Below are positions 1-6,969 of a stretch of 22,623 nt of DNA, one piece after another (positions within the stretch are counted from its first letter, which is position 1; the number at the start of each line of letters is the position of its first letter). This DNA comes from an uncultured Lachnospiraceae bacterium (GTDB taxonomy: Bacteria > Bacillota > Clostridia > Lachnospirales > Lachnospiraceae): assembly GCA_910586405.1 (NCBI GenBank), contig CAJUII010000056.1:1-22623 (forward strand), in the 5' to 3' direction. The position numbers and the translations under genes are program-made. The notes below the pieces were generated by a model. That model had not been told where the DNA came from. It ran no database searches and saw only the letters and a list, made by a program, of their open reading frames with translations.

Positions 1-54
1 ATTGCTACCACAGGCACCTGAAGCCTGCGCGTCTGCCAATTCCGCCACTCCTGC
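1..54 (-). tRNA. tRNA-Leu (anticodon CAG), 3' part missing at window edge
   Basis: The reverse complement begins with acceptor strand GCAGGAG, then TG, then a D arm of the Leu type (GCGGAATTGGCAGACGC), then an anticodon arm with stem CAGGC/GCCTG and loop TTCAGGT, which places CAG at positions 34-36. The long variable arm, T arm and 3' acceptor strand lie before base 1, so only the 5' part is visible. A near-perfect promoter lies directly upstream (66-94). Confidence 0.93.
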
Positions 55-65
55 GAACAATATTT

Positions 66-94
66 ATTCTAGCGTATATTGATTAAAATGTCAA
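66..94 (-). promoter_or_regulatory. SigA-type promoter of tRNA-Leu(CAG)
   Basis: On the minus strand, TTGACA (89-94) and TAGAAT (66-71) are separated by exactly 17 bp. The predicted start site near 59-60 leaves a leader of only about 5 nt before the tRNA 5' end at 54, as is common for stable RNA genes. Confidence 0.85.
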
Positions 95-140
95 CTAAAA
101 TTTGAAAAAAATTTGGAAAAATTGAAATAACAAATAATAA

Positions 141-172
141 CAAATTATCATAAAAACAAATTATCATAAAAA
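141..172. repeat. Perfect 2 x 16-bp tandem repeat between two tRNA promoters
   Basis: The unit CAAATTATCATAAAAA occurs at 141-156 and again at 157-172 without a mismatch, and a diverged half unit (CAAATAATAA) precedes it at 131-140. The repeat ends 5 bp before the -35 box of the plus-strand tRNA promoter. Its A/T richness and position suit an UP-element-like or protein-binding role, which is inference. Confidence 0.8.
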
Positions 173-177
173 AGTTA

Positions 178-206
178 TTGACAGAAATACAAAGCAGTGA
201 TATCAT
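178..206 (+). promoter_or_regulatory. SigA-type promoter of tRNA-Leu(AAG)
   Basis: TTGACA (178-183), a 17-bp spacer and TATCAT (201-206). The -35 box is fully consensus and lies immediately downstream of the A/T-rich repeat. It predicts a start near 213 and about 50 nt of precursor leader before the tRNA at 264. Confidence 0.8.
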
Positions 207-263
207 ATATTTTGCAGATGCGCAAAGAAAGATTCTAGCGCAGATTTGTATTATAGGTTCTGT

Positions 264-347
264 GCGGAAGTGCTGGAATTGGCAGACAGGCAAGACTAAG
301 GATCTTGTGTCGGATACGACGTGTGGGTTCAAGTCCCATCTTCCGCA
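264..347 (+). tRNA. tRNA-Leu (anticodon AAG)
   Basis: The 84-nt cloverleaf has acceptor GCGGAAG/CTTCCGC with discriminator A347, a D arm CTG/CAG around AATTGGCAGA, an anticodon stem CAAGA/TCTTG with loop CTAAGGA (AAG at 34-36), a long class II variable arm with stem GTCG/CGAC, and a T arm GTGGG-TTCAAGT-CCCAT. The 3' CCA is not encoded. A34 would normally be deaminated to inosine by TadA to read CUU and CUC; the gene for that enzyme is not in the window. Confidence 0.95.
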
Positions 348-351
348 GCTT

Positions 352-382
352 AAAAGCTTAGAGTTTCTAAGCTTTTTATTTT
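352..382 (+). terminator. Intrinsic terminator after tRNA-Leu(AAG)
   Basis: A perfect 10-bp stem AAAAGCTTAG (352-361) / CTAAGCTTTT (367-376) with a 5-nt loop, followed by TTTTTATTTT. It begins 5 nt after the tRNA and ends 18 nt before the start codon of the next gene. Confidence 0.88.
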
Positions 383-400
383 GTTGTGCGGAGGAATTTT

Positions 401-1843
401 ATGACAAAGAAAGCATTCAAGTACGACATGCAGCGCGGATTGGGCAGTTGTGTGCAGGCGTTAAAGAATATGCGGGAGGATGAGAAGGAAGCGTTCCGGC
501 CGCTTGTCCTGTGGGGATGTTCCCGCGATCTGGCGTATAACGCGCAGTGCGAGGGATGCCGGAGTTATTATCTGTACGAGCTGATTAATGAATTTGCAGA
601 GATCTCACCATTTCTGGAGGTGATCGAAAAGCGATTGTTTCACGGTATGCACTCGACTGGGTGGGAGTTTGCGCAGGATTGTACACTGCTAGCCTATTTC
701 GTATCAGACGGAAATAAGCGGGCTTGGAAAATACTGCTATGCTGTTATCAGACATTGCTCAAGATTTTGTCAGAGAAGCACAGAAGAGAGCAATATGGAT
801 TGCTTCCAGAGCGGGATAATTTTGAACATATGTGTGTTGCATTGGTGTGTTCGTGTTTTGAAGATCGAGAGCGGCGCATTCAGATTTACCAAAAGATTGT
901 CAGAGACTTGGGTATCTTAATCGAAGGGAACCTGTTGTATGACTATGACGATTTTGAGTGGTTTCAGGCATCCAGTGAGGAAAGTCTGGGGAAAAGGACA
1001 ATTCAAAAGCTGCTGCACAGCAATGATGTTGACGAGAGCACAAGAAACTACGTGCAGTTTAGGGAGGAACGTCTCAGTACAAGGAAATCTGAGACAAAAA
1101 GAAAGAGCCGGACAGAGCCGGAGACAGCGAGAGAGGTTTACCAGCGTCTGAAAGAGGGAGAGCGGGTAGGGCAGATGTGTTCACTGATGCTGGGACGGAC
1201 TTTTATGAAACAGGACAAAAAGTTAGAGATTCTGAAACTGGCGTCATACTACAGAGAGGAGCCAGATTTGGAGATTCGATACAATCTTTTGCGGCTGCTT
1301 GCGAATAAAACTTGCGCGTGGGCGCCAGACATGTCAAGTCTGATTGCCGATACACAGTCAGAATATTCCGAATTGTCCGAGTATGCATTCACGGCATTGG
1401 GCTACAGAAAGGATACGAAAGTAAGAGACTATGCGCTTGCGCTTTTACAGCGTAAGGAGCATACAGCGGATGCGGTATCTATGCTTGCTGCAAATTACGA
1501 GGCAGCAGACAGAGAGCGCTTTGTGGAGGCAGTCAAGCAGATACCAATCACTTATGCAGACGGCTACTGGCATTCGGCATTTCATGATGTGATGGAACTG
1601 TTTGCTGTGCCGGGAACAGGAAAGCCCAAGGAACTGCTGCCTTATATGTATCGCAATACATTGTGTTCTTACTGTAGGGAGCATGTTGTCAAAGAGATGG
1701 GACGCAGGCGTCTGCTGACGCGAGAGATGTTGGAAGAAATGCAGTATGACAGCAACAGTGATATCAGGGACTATGCGGACAAAAAATTTCATATTTTTTC
1801 CATGAAAAGTAAGAAAATAGTAAGAAATTGTCAAGAGTTTTGA
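401..1843 (+). CDS. Unrecognised alpha-helical-repeat (HEAT-like) protein, 480 aa
   Basis: I chose ATG 401 rather than the in-frame GTG at 386 because GGAGG at 390-394 sits 6 nt before the ATG and would lie inside the longer reading frame. I do not recognise a family. The sequence is soluble, has no signal peptide or clear membrane segment, and is rich in Cys near the N terminus (C40, C50, C53). Residues about 225-245 form a charged linker. From about 250 to 465 it reads as successive amphipathic helix pairs of HEAT/alpha-solenoid type, including a segment around residues 275-303 and one around 449-463 resembling a degenerate HEAT unit (SDIRDYA). It starts just behind the tRNA terminator with no obvious promoter of its own, so it probably depends on read-through. 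A scaffold role is only a guess from the fold type. Confidence 0.8.
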   Translation: MTKKAFKYDMQRGLGSCVQALKNMREDEKEAFRPLVLWGCSRDLAYNAQCEGCRSYYLYELINEFAEISPFLEVIEKRLFHGMHSTGWEFAQDCTLLAYFVSDGNKRAWKILLCCYQTLLKILSEKHRREQYGLLPERDNFEHMCVALVCSCFEDRERRIQIYQKIVRDLGILIEGNLLYDYDDFEWFQASSEESLGKRTIQKLLHSNDVDESTRNYVQFREERLSTRKSETKRKSRTEPETAREVYQRLKEGERVGQMCSLMLGRTFMKQDKKLEILKLASYYREEPDLEIRYNLLRLLANKTCAWAPDMSSLIADTQSEYSELSEYAFTALGYRKDTKVRDYALALLQRKEHTADAVSMLAANYEAADRERFVEAVKQIPITYADGYWHSAFHDVMELFAVPGTGKPKELLPYMYRNTLCSYCREHVVKEMGRRRLLTREMLEEMQYDSNSDIRDYADKKFHIFSMKSKKIVRNCQEF

Positions 1844-1887
1844 AAGGTACAGACGTTATAATGTTTTATAGAAAGGAAGGGGATTCT

Positions 1888-2910
1888 ATGAAACATTTAA
1901 CGATAACTGTACCTTGTTTTAATTCAGAGGCTTATTTGGAGCGCTGTGTGGACTCGTTGGTCGTTGGCGGGGAGCATGTGGAGATAATTATTGTCAATGA
2001 TGGTTCGACAGACCGCACAGGAGAGATTGCAGATCGGTACGCCAGACAGTTCCCTGATCTGGTGACGGTGGTGCACAAGCAAAACGGCGGCCATGGTTCG
2101 GGTGTCAATGCGGGACTTGCACGAGCGACAGGAATGTATTTTAAGGTGGTGGATTCCGATGACTGGCTGGAGGAGGACGCGTACCGTGCGCTTTTGAGAA
2201 AGATAGAAAGATGGTGCGGGGAGTGTGTTGGACCAGATCTGCTGGTATGCGACTATACATACAATCATTTGGAGGAAGGGACGAAGAAAACAATTCATTA
2301 TAAGAATGTTTTCCCGCAAGACCAAGTTTGCACATGGGATGAGATTGGATTGTTTCACCCTGCGCAGTACCTGGTGATGCATGCGCTGATTTACCGGACG
2401 GACATTTTGCGCAAATCCAGAGTGATTCTGCCAGAACACACATTTTATGTGGATAATTTGTTTGCGTATTGTCCGCTGCCCTATGTGGAAACGCTTTACT
2501 ACATGCATCATAATCTATATCAGTATTATCTAGGCAGGGACGATCAGTCGGTCAATGAAAAGGTGTTGATCTCGCGGATTGATCAGCAGATTAAGGTGAC
2601 AAAGATGGTTGCGGAGAGCGTGGATTTGCAGGAGGTGAAAAGAAGATATCCCAAACTTGCCAACTATATGTGCCGCAATATTTCTATTATGATGGCGATT
2701 TCTTCAATTCATCTGCTGCTCAAAGGGGATGAGCAGGCGAGGAGCAGACACTGTCAACTCTGGGCAGATATCAAAAAGAGTGATCCTAAGCTCTACTATC
2801 GTCTGCGGTACACGAAGCTCAGCGGGTTTACCAATCTTCCCGGGAAACTCGGTAAACTTGCCACGGTGGGCGGTTACAGGCTTGCGAGGAAAATCTATCA
2901 GTTTCAGTAG
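1888..2910 (+). CDS. Family 2 glycosyltransferase, 340 aa
   Basis: A GT-A fold glycosyltransferase that would transfer a sugar from a nucleotide-sugar donor. The N-terminal domain is clear: ITVPCFN at residues 6-12, VNDGSTD at 36-42 and the metal/donor motif DSDDW at 89-93. The C-terminal third (about 230-340) is helical and basic, without a convincing membrane anchor. ATG 1888 is preceded by AAGGAAGGGG; the reading frame stays open back to 1828 but that extension overlaps the previous gene and has no better ribosome site. A perfect TATAAT at 1857-1862 lies just upstream, but no good -35 box accompanies it. Its neighbours, a permuted papain-like protein and a flippase-like membrane protein, suggest assembly of an envelope glycolipid or polymer. 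Acceptor and donor cannot be told from sequence. Confidence 0.92.
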   Translation: MKHLTITVPCFNSEAYLERCVDSLVVGGEHVEIIIVNDGSTDRTGEIADRYARQFPDLVTVVHKQNGGHGSGVNAGLARATGMYFKVVDSDDWLEEDAYRALLRKIERWCGECVGPDLLVCDYTYNHLEEGTKKTIHYKNVFPQDQVCTWDEIGLFHPAQYLVMHALIYRTDILRKSRVILPEHTFYVDNLFAYCPLPYVETLYYMHHNLYQYYLGRDDQSVNEKVLISRIDQQIKVTKMVAESVDLQEVKRRYPKLANYMCRNISIMMAISSIHLLLKGDEQARSRHCQLWADIKKSDPKLYYRLRYTKLSGFTNLPGKLGKLATVGGYRLARKIYQFQ

Positions 2911-2985
2911 CACATTGCAGCTTCGCATTGTCATGAACGGATAGTGCATAGATCGTATTTCGTGATTTAGAAGGGAGCGTGGCGT

Positions 2986-3561
2986 ATGGCGCATATTTAT
3001 ATTGCTCTTGTGGATACACCGGGATTTTTTGCGGCGTTGATACGAAGATTTTTAGGGCAGAGATATATCCATGTCGTGCTGGGATTTGATGCCAGATTAG
3101 GGGATGCTTACAGTGTGGGACGGCGCAATCCGGCGATTCCGGTGTTTGCCGGATTCGAGAAGGAGGAAAGGGACAGGATTCTGCATACATTTCCGACCGC
3201 GTTTTACAGGATTTGTGAACTGGAGTGTACAGCCATGCAGAAGAAAGCGCTTTGGGAAAGAATGCAGAAGGACCATCGGAGGCGGTTTCGCATTCACTAT
3301 GCGGTGCTTGGACTGCCTTTTATTATGATGAACATTCCTTTTTATATCTATAACCAGTATACGTGTTCTTCCTATATTGCAAGAGTGTTACAGGAAAGTG
3401 GGATTGTGCATTTTGATAAACACTTTTCGATGGTGACACCAAAGGACTTTTATGTGTATCGAAATATGCGTGTGGTATTTGAAGGGGAGCTGTCGCAAAT
3501 GATGGCGGGACAGTCGGACAATTTTGCAGAAAGCATTCATGGCAGGACGATGTGTGTATGA
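2986..3561 (+). CDS. Permuted papain-like (NlpC/P60-type, YiiX-like) protein, 191 aa
   Basis: The residue order fits circularly permuted NlpC/P60-type papain-fold enzymes: an early His in YIHVVLGFD (H29) followed much later by a candidate nucleophile in YTCSSYIARVL (C127), the first turn of a helix. Such enzymes cleave amide or ester bonds in peptidoglycan peptides, proteins or lipids. There is no N-terminal signal peptide; one hydrophobic stretch (about 105-122) precedes the Cys and may be the buried core or a membrane contact. ATG 2986 has AAGGGAG at 2971-2977, 8 nt upstream. It lies 75 nt after the glycosyltransferase and 70 nt before the flippase-like gene, so the three are probably co-transcribed. 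The family call rests on motif order and fold logic, so it is moderate. Confidence 0.68.
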   Translation: MAHIYIALVDTPGFFAALIRRFLGQRYIHVVLGFDARLGDAYSVGRRNPAIPVFAGFEKEERDRILHTFPTAFYRICELECTAMQKKALWERMQKDHRRRFRIHYAVLGLPFIMMNIPFYIYNQYTCSSYIARVLQESGIVHFDKHFSMVTPKDFYVYRNMRVVFEGELSQMMAGQSDNFAESIHGRTMCV

Positions 3562-3631
3562 GGACGATTGCAAGATGAGCATGTCAGGAAGGCATGTGTA
3601 CACTGTGGTCAGGATTTAGGAAGGAGTTTGT

Positions 3632-4633
3632 ATGAAGCGCAGGCTGGTGGTCAATGCGGGCATTTTTGCCGCAGTTATGGCATTGACATTCTGGAGTGTT
3701 TTTCGCGGGCAGAATTTCTCAGAGCTTGCGGCGGCAGTCGGGCAGATGTCAGGAGGGTATATGGCAGCGGCAGTCTTTCTGGCAGTCTTTTTTGTGGCGG
3801 GAGAGGGCGTCATGATATGGTATTTGTTGAGAGGGATTGGGGAGCGGTCAACACTTCCACGCTGTATTTCCTATTCGTTTATTGGATTTTTCTTTTCGGG
3901 CATTACGCCCTCGGCGACCGGGGGACAGCCAGTACAGTTGTATTATATGCGGCGGGATGGCAATGCGCTCTCAGCGTCCTCTGTCGTTTTGATGACGGTT
4001 GCTGTCATCTATAAATTTGTGTTGGTGCTGATTGGGATAGGAATCTTTTTGCTATGGCGAAAGCCATTAAAGATATACCTGCGAGCGTATTATGGATTGT
4101 ATTTTCTGGGATTGTTCTTGAATGTTGCGCTGGTGGCAGTTTTGCTCATAATTATGTTCTCACAGAGGGTCATCAGGACATGCTTTTACAGGATTGAGCG
4201 GGTGCTGGTGCGTCTTAGGCTGTGGAGGAGAACAGATACAAGAGCGGAGAAGGTGGAACAGTTTTTGTCCGGCTATCAGGAGACTGTAGATTTTCTGCGC
4301 AATCATAAAAGGCTGATTGGGGTGACGATCGCAGGAACATTTGTACAGCGGGTCAGCGTGTTTGTGCTGACTGCCGTGGTGTATCGCGGGCTGGGGCTTT
4401 CTGGCGTGTCAGTGTTGGATATCGTGCTGGTGCAGGCGGCTGTCTATATCGCGGTGGATATGCTTCCGGTTCCAGGAGCACAGGGAATCACAGAGGCGAT
4501 GTATCGGTGTGTGTTTCAGGATATTTTTGTCGGTCATACGCTTGTGGTTTCGGTGTGCATCACAAGGGGAATCAGCTTTTATCTGGTGATGCTGCTTGGG
4601 TTTCTCGTGTTTTGTACAGCGGGGAGAAAGTGA
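3632..4633 (+). CDS. Flippase-like / lysylphosphatidylglycerol-synthase TM domain protein, 333 aa
   Basis: An integral membrane protein with about eight hydrophobic segments (roughly 8-24, 45-66, 79-100, 118-141, 153-176, 229-250, 258-280, 302-328). It carries the two hallmark stretches of the family: SGITPSATGGQPVQ at 89-102 and DMLPVPGAQGITE at 276-288. This is the N-terminal, lipid-translocating half found in MprF; the C-terminal aminoacyl-transferase half is absent, so the protein would move a lipid or glycolipid across the membrane, not aminoacylate it. AAGGAG lies 6 nt before ATG 3632. With the glycosyltransferase and the papain-like protein it makes a plausible glycolipid synthesis, flipping and tailoring set; the substrate is unknown. 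Confidence 0.88.
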   Translation: MKRRLVVNAGIFAAVMALTFWSVFRGQNFSELAAAVGQMSGGYMAAAVFLAVFFVAGEGVMIWYLLRGIGERSTLPRCISYSFIGFFFSGITPSATGGQPVQLYYMRRDGNALSASSVVLMTVAVIYKFVLVLIGIGIFLLWRKPLKIYLRAYYGLYFLGLFLNVALVAVLLIIMFSQRVIRTCFYRIERVLVRLRLWRRTDTRAEKVEQFLSGYQETVDFLRNHKRLIGVTIAGTFVQRVSVFVLTAVVYRGLGLSGVSVLDIVLVQAAVYIAVDMLPVPGAQGITEAMYRCVFQDIFVGHTLVVSVCITRGISFYLVMLLGFLVFCTAGRK

Positions 4634-4638
4634 TTGTT

Positions 4639-4668
4639 ACGTATATCGAAAATATCGTCAGTTTTTAT
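4639..4668 (+). terminator. Possible weak terminator after the flippase-like gene
   Basis: A small hairpin (ACG then a bulged T then ATAT, 4639-4646; ATATCGT, 4652-4658) with a 5-nt loop lies 5 nt after the stop codon and is followed, 3 nt later, by GTTTTTATT. The stem is short and A/T-rich, so termination may be inefficient; a new promoter starts at 4679. Confidence 0.3.
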
Positions 4669-4678
4669 TGTGACATAG

Positions 4679-4707
4679 TTTCATTCAGTCTGTAAAAGTG
4701 CTATAAT
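4679..4707 (+). promoter_or_regulatory. Extended -10 promoter for the CoA-transferase gene
   Basis: TGC precedes a perfect TATAAT (4702-4707), giving an extended -10 element. The region 17 bp upstream is TTTCAT (4679-4684), a poor -35 box that the extended -10 could offset. The predicted start is near 4714, leaving a 5' leader of about 55 nt. Confidence 0.62.
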
Positions 4708-4768
4708 TTGATTGAAAAATTGCACATTGAATGAAGGCTTATCAATAATAGAAACGGAGCGTGATACG

Positions 4769-6109
4769 ATGCTGAATAATTTTCTCGCAAAATACCATTC
4801 CAAGCTTGTCTCTCCTGAGGAGGCGGTAAAGGTTGTGAAGAGTGGCGACTGGATTGATTACACGAGCTGTCTGGGCAAGCCTGTGCTCCTCGACCGGGCG
4901 CTGGCAAAGCGCAGAGATGAGCTGTATGATGTCAAGATTCGCGGCAATCTGATCTCAGGCCCGATTGAGACCGCAGAGTGTGATGTGACACAGCAGCATT
5001 TTACCTATCATAGCTGGCATTGTTCCTCTTATGAGAGGAAGTTATGCGACAGAGGGCTTTGCTATTATATTCCAATGGTATTTCATAACAATGCCGCGTA
5101 TTATGAGTATTTTCTGAAAGTGAATGTCGTGATGGTCAGCGTCTCACCGATGGACAAACATGGATATTTTAATTTTTCTGTCAATACAGGAGTGGCAGCG
5201 CCGATCACTCGTATGGCGGATATTGTGATCGTGGAAGTCAATGCCAATCTGCCAAAGGTGCATGGCGGTTATGATGAGTGCATTCATATCTCGGATGTGG
5301 ACTATATTGTGGAGGGAGAACATGAGCCTTTTGCAGGGAGCAAGGCAATTCTGCCCACCGATACGGACAGGAGGATTGCGCAGAAGATTTTGCCATATCT
5401 CGTGGATGGTGCGACGCTTCAGCTTGGTATCGGCAGTATGCCAAACGCGCTGGGGGAACTGATTGCAGAGTCTGATATCAAGGATTTGGGGATGCACACA
5501 GAACTATGTTCGGATGCCTATCTGAGTATGTACAAGGCGGGAAAGCTTACGAATAAAAGAAAGAAAATTGATAAGGGAAAAGGTGTGTTTGGCTGTGCCA
5601 TTGGCTCACCGGAATTGTATGAATGGGTAGATGACAATCATGGCATTGCCGCGTATCCGTTGGAATATGTCAATAGACCGAGTGTGATCGCGCAGATTGA
5701 CAATATGGTATCGATCAATAGCTGTGTTTCCGTGGATTTGTATGGTCAGGTGGCAGCGGAGAGCTCTGGCTCCAGACAGATCAGCGGCACAGGCGGTCAG
5801 CTGGATTTTCTCATAGGCGCTTCTGCTTCTAGGGGTGGGAAAGCGTTTATTTGCATGAGTTCAGTGTATAAGGATAAGGAAGGTGTGTATCATTCGCGCA
5901 TCCGGCCGCAGTTTGATGGGGATATCATCACGTCACCGAGGAGCCAGGTTTATTTTCTGGCAACAGAGTACGGTGTGATCAATCTGGAGGGGCGCTCCAC
6001 GTGGGAGCGGGCGGAGGCGCTGATCTCTATCGCACATCCTGATTTCCGGGAAAGTCTGATCCAAGAGGCTGAGAAACGAAAAATCTGGCGGAGGTCGAAT
6101 CGGCGTTAA
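4769..6109 (+). CDS. Butyryl-CoA:acetate / 4-hydroxybutyrate family CoA-transferase, 446 aa
   Basis: A class I CoA-transferase of the acetyl-CoA hydrolase/transferase family, moving CoA between an acyl-CoA and a carboxylate such as acetate. The length matches the butyryl-CoA:acetate CoA-transferases of gut Lachnospiraceae (about 447 aa). Seen in the sequence: a glycine-rich GIGSMPNA at 220-227, the catalytic Glu in GMHTELCSDA (E245), GTGGQLDF in the C-terminal domain, and the family's typical C-terminal end STWERAEALISIAHPDF through IWRRSNR. ATG 4769 has GGAG 9 nt upstream; a TTG at 4712 would add 19 residues absent from relatives and would overlap the promoter. No other butyrate-pathway gene is next to it, which is usual for stand-alone copies. 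Substitutions around the active site leave the acyl specificity open. Confidence 0.88.
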   Translation: MLNNFLAKYHSKLVSPEEAVKVVKSGDWIDYTSCLGKPVLLDRALAKRRDELYDVKIRGNLISGPIETAECDVTQQHFTYHSWHCSSYERKLCDRGLCYYIPMVFHNNAAYYEYFLKVNVVMVSVSPMDKHGYFNFSVNTGVAAPITRMADIVIVEVNANLPKVHGGYDECIHISDVDYIVEGEHEPFAGSKAILPTDTDRRIAQKILPYLVDGATLQLGIGSMPNALGELIAESDIKDLGMHTELCSDAYLSMYKAGKLTNKRKKIDKGKGVFGCAIGSPELYEWVDDNHGIAAYPLEYVNRPSVIAQIDNMVSINSCVSVDLYGQVAAESSGSRQISGTGGQLDFLIGASASRGGKAFICMSSVYKDKEGVYHSRIRPQFDGDIITSPRSQVYFLATEYGVINLEGRSTWERAEALISIAHPDFRESLIQEAEKRKIWRRSNRR

Positions 6110-6139
6110 AGGACAAATGAAGGAGGAACTTGGCAGCAT

Positions 6140-6904
6140 ATGACAGACCAATTGACTACAATCACAATCCACGGCAAAAGGTGCCATGTGTACCAACAAG
6201 AACATCACCCAAACGGGGCAAAAACTGCGGGCTGTATGCCGGTATTTTACTGGGGGGTCAACAGGGACAGCAAAGATAATATAATGACAGTTGTGTCATA
6301 TTTGAAAGAGCATATGCCAAGTGCCAGATTTCTTTTCACAGCATATGAGACTGAGAACTGGAATGATGATTTTTCTCTCTGGAAAGCGGAGGCTGTCTTT
6401 GGAAAGGATGCCTTTGGAGGGAAGGCAGTGGATACGCTTAGGTGGCTCACAGAATACTGTATGCCGTCTGTTGAGAGGGAGATGTCTGAAATTGCCCGAT
6501 TTCCAGTCGGATATTCTCTTGCAGGGCTTTTTAGTCTGTGGGTATACTGTAAGTGTGATCTGTTCGCAGGAGCAGTCAGTTGTTCGGGCTCACTATGGTA
6601 TGAGGGGTGGTTGGACTTCATGCAGGAGTGGGCAGCCACAGTCAGCAAAAGGCAAAAAAATTGGAATAGTTGTAATCAGGAAATGGAATATCTTTATCTG
6701 AGCCTGGGTGACAAAGAGGAGAAGACCAGACAAAAGCGATTGTCAACGGTGAAAGATTGTACGACGAAAACATATGCGTTGCTCTGCGGGGAACAGGCAT
6801 ATCGAAAAGGGATTTTGGAGTGGAACCGAGGCGGACATTTCACGAATCCTGATTTGCGCATTGCCAAAGGTATTCATTGGATTTTGAAACAGTTTGATGT
6901 ATAA
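6140..6904 (+). CDS. Putative esterase, alpha/beta hydrolase, 254 aa
   Basis: An alpha/beta hydrolase of the putative esterase (esterase D / enterochelin esterase-like) type. The nucleophile elbow is GYSLAG with Ser126; the following strand and loop (AVSCSGSLWYEGW) match the region after the elbow in these enzymes. Asp191 in SLGDKEE and His233 in RGGHF complete a plausible catalytic triad in the right order. There is no signal peptide, so it is likely cytosolic. AGGAGG (6121-6126) lies 13 nt before the ATG, a long spacing, but no alternative in-frame start exists nearby. It follows the CoA-transferase by 30 nt and is probably co-transcribed with it. Its substrate cannot be predicted; a small-molecule ester or thioester would fit. 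Confidence 0.82.
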   Translation: MTDQLTTITIHGKRCHVYQQEHHPNGAKTAGCMPVFYWGVNRDSKDNIMTVVSYLKEHMPSARFLFTAYETENWNDDFSLWKAEAVFGKDAFGGKAVDTLRWLTEYCMPSVEREMSEIARFPVGYSLAGLFSLWVYCKCDLFAGAVSCSGSLWYEGWLDFMQEWAATVSKRQKNWNSCNQEMEYLYLSLGDKEEKTRQKRLSTVKDCTTKTYALLCGEQAYRKGILEWNRGGHFTNPDLRIAKGIHWILKQFDV

Positions 6905-6905
6905 T
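6877..6905 (+). promoter_or_regulatory. Candidate promoter upstream of the galactokinase-family gene
   Basis: TTGGAT (6877-6882), 17-bp spacer and a perfect TATAAT (6900-6905) overlapping the end of the esterase gene. The -35 box matches consensus at three positions only. It would start transcription near 6912, about 58 nt before the next start codon, allowing partly independent expression. Confidence 0.4.
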
Positions 6906-6969
6906 AGAGAATGAATAGATAGAGATATCATTTATTAAAGGAAAGAAATTATATGAAGGAGGAAGAAAA

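Noticed and set aside
131..172. CRISPR-like array at the A/T-rich repeats
   Set aside because: Only two directly adjacent 16-bp units with no spacers between them and no cas genes.
1828..1862. Promoter before the glycosyltransferase (TTGTCA at 1828, TATAAT at 1857)
   Set aside because: The -10 is perfect but the spacer is 23 bp and no other -35 box fits at 16-18 bp, so I do not list it as a promoter.
1924..2511. 195-codon minus-strand ORF opposite the glycosyltransferase
   Set aside because: It lies fully antisense to a gene with clear GT2 motifs, has no ribosome site and reads as His/Ile/Arg-rich shadow sequence.
3568..4014. 148-codon plus-strand ORF overlapping the flippase-like gene
   Set aside because: It is a Gly/Cys-rich frame shadow of the flippase-like coding sequence, which has both family motifs and the better ribosome site.
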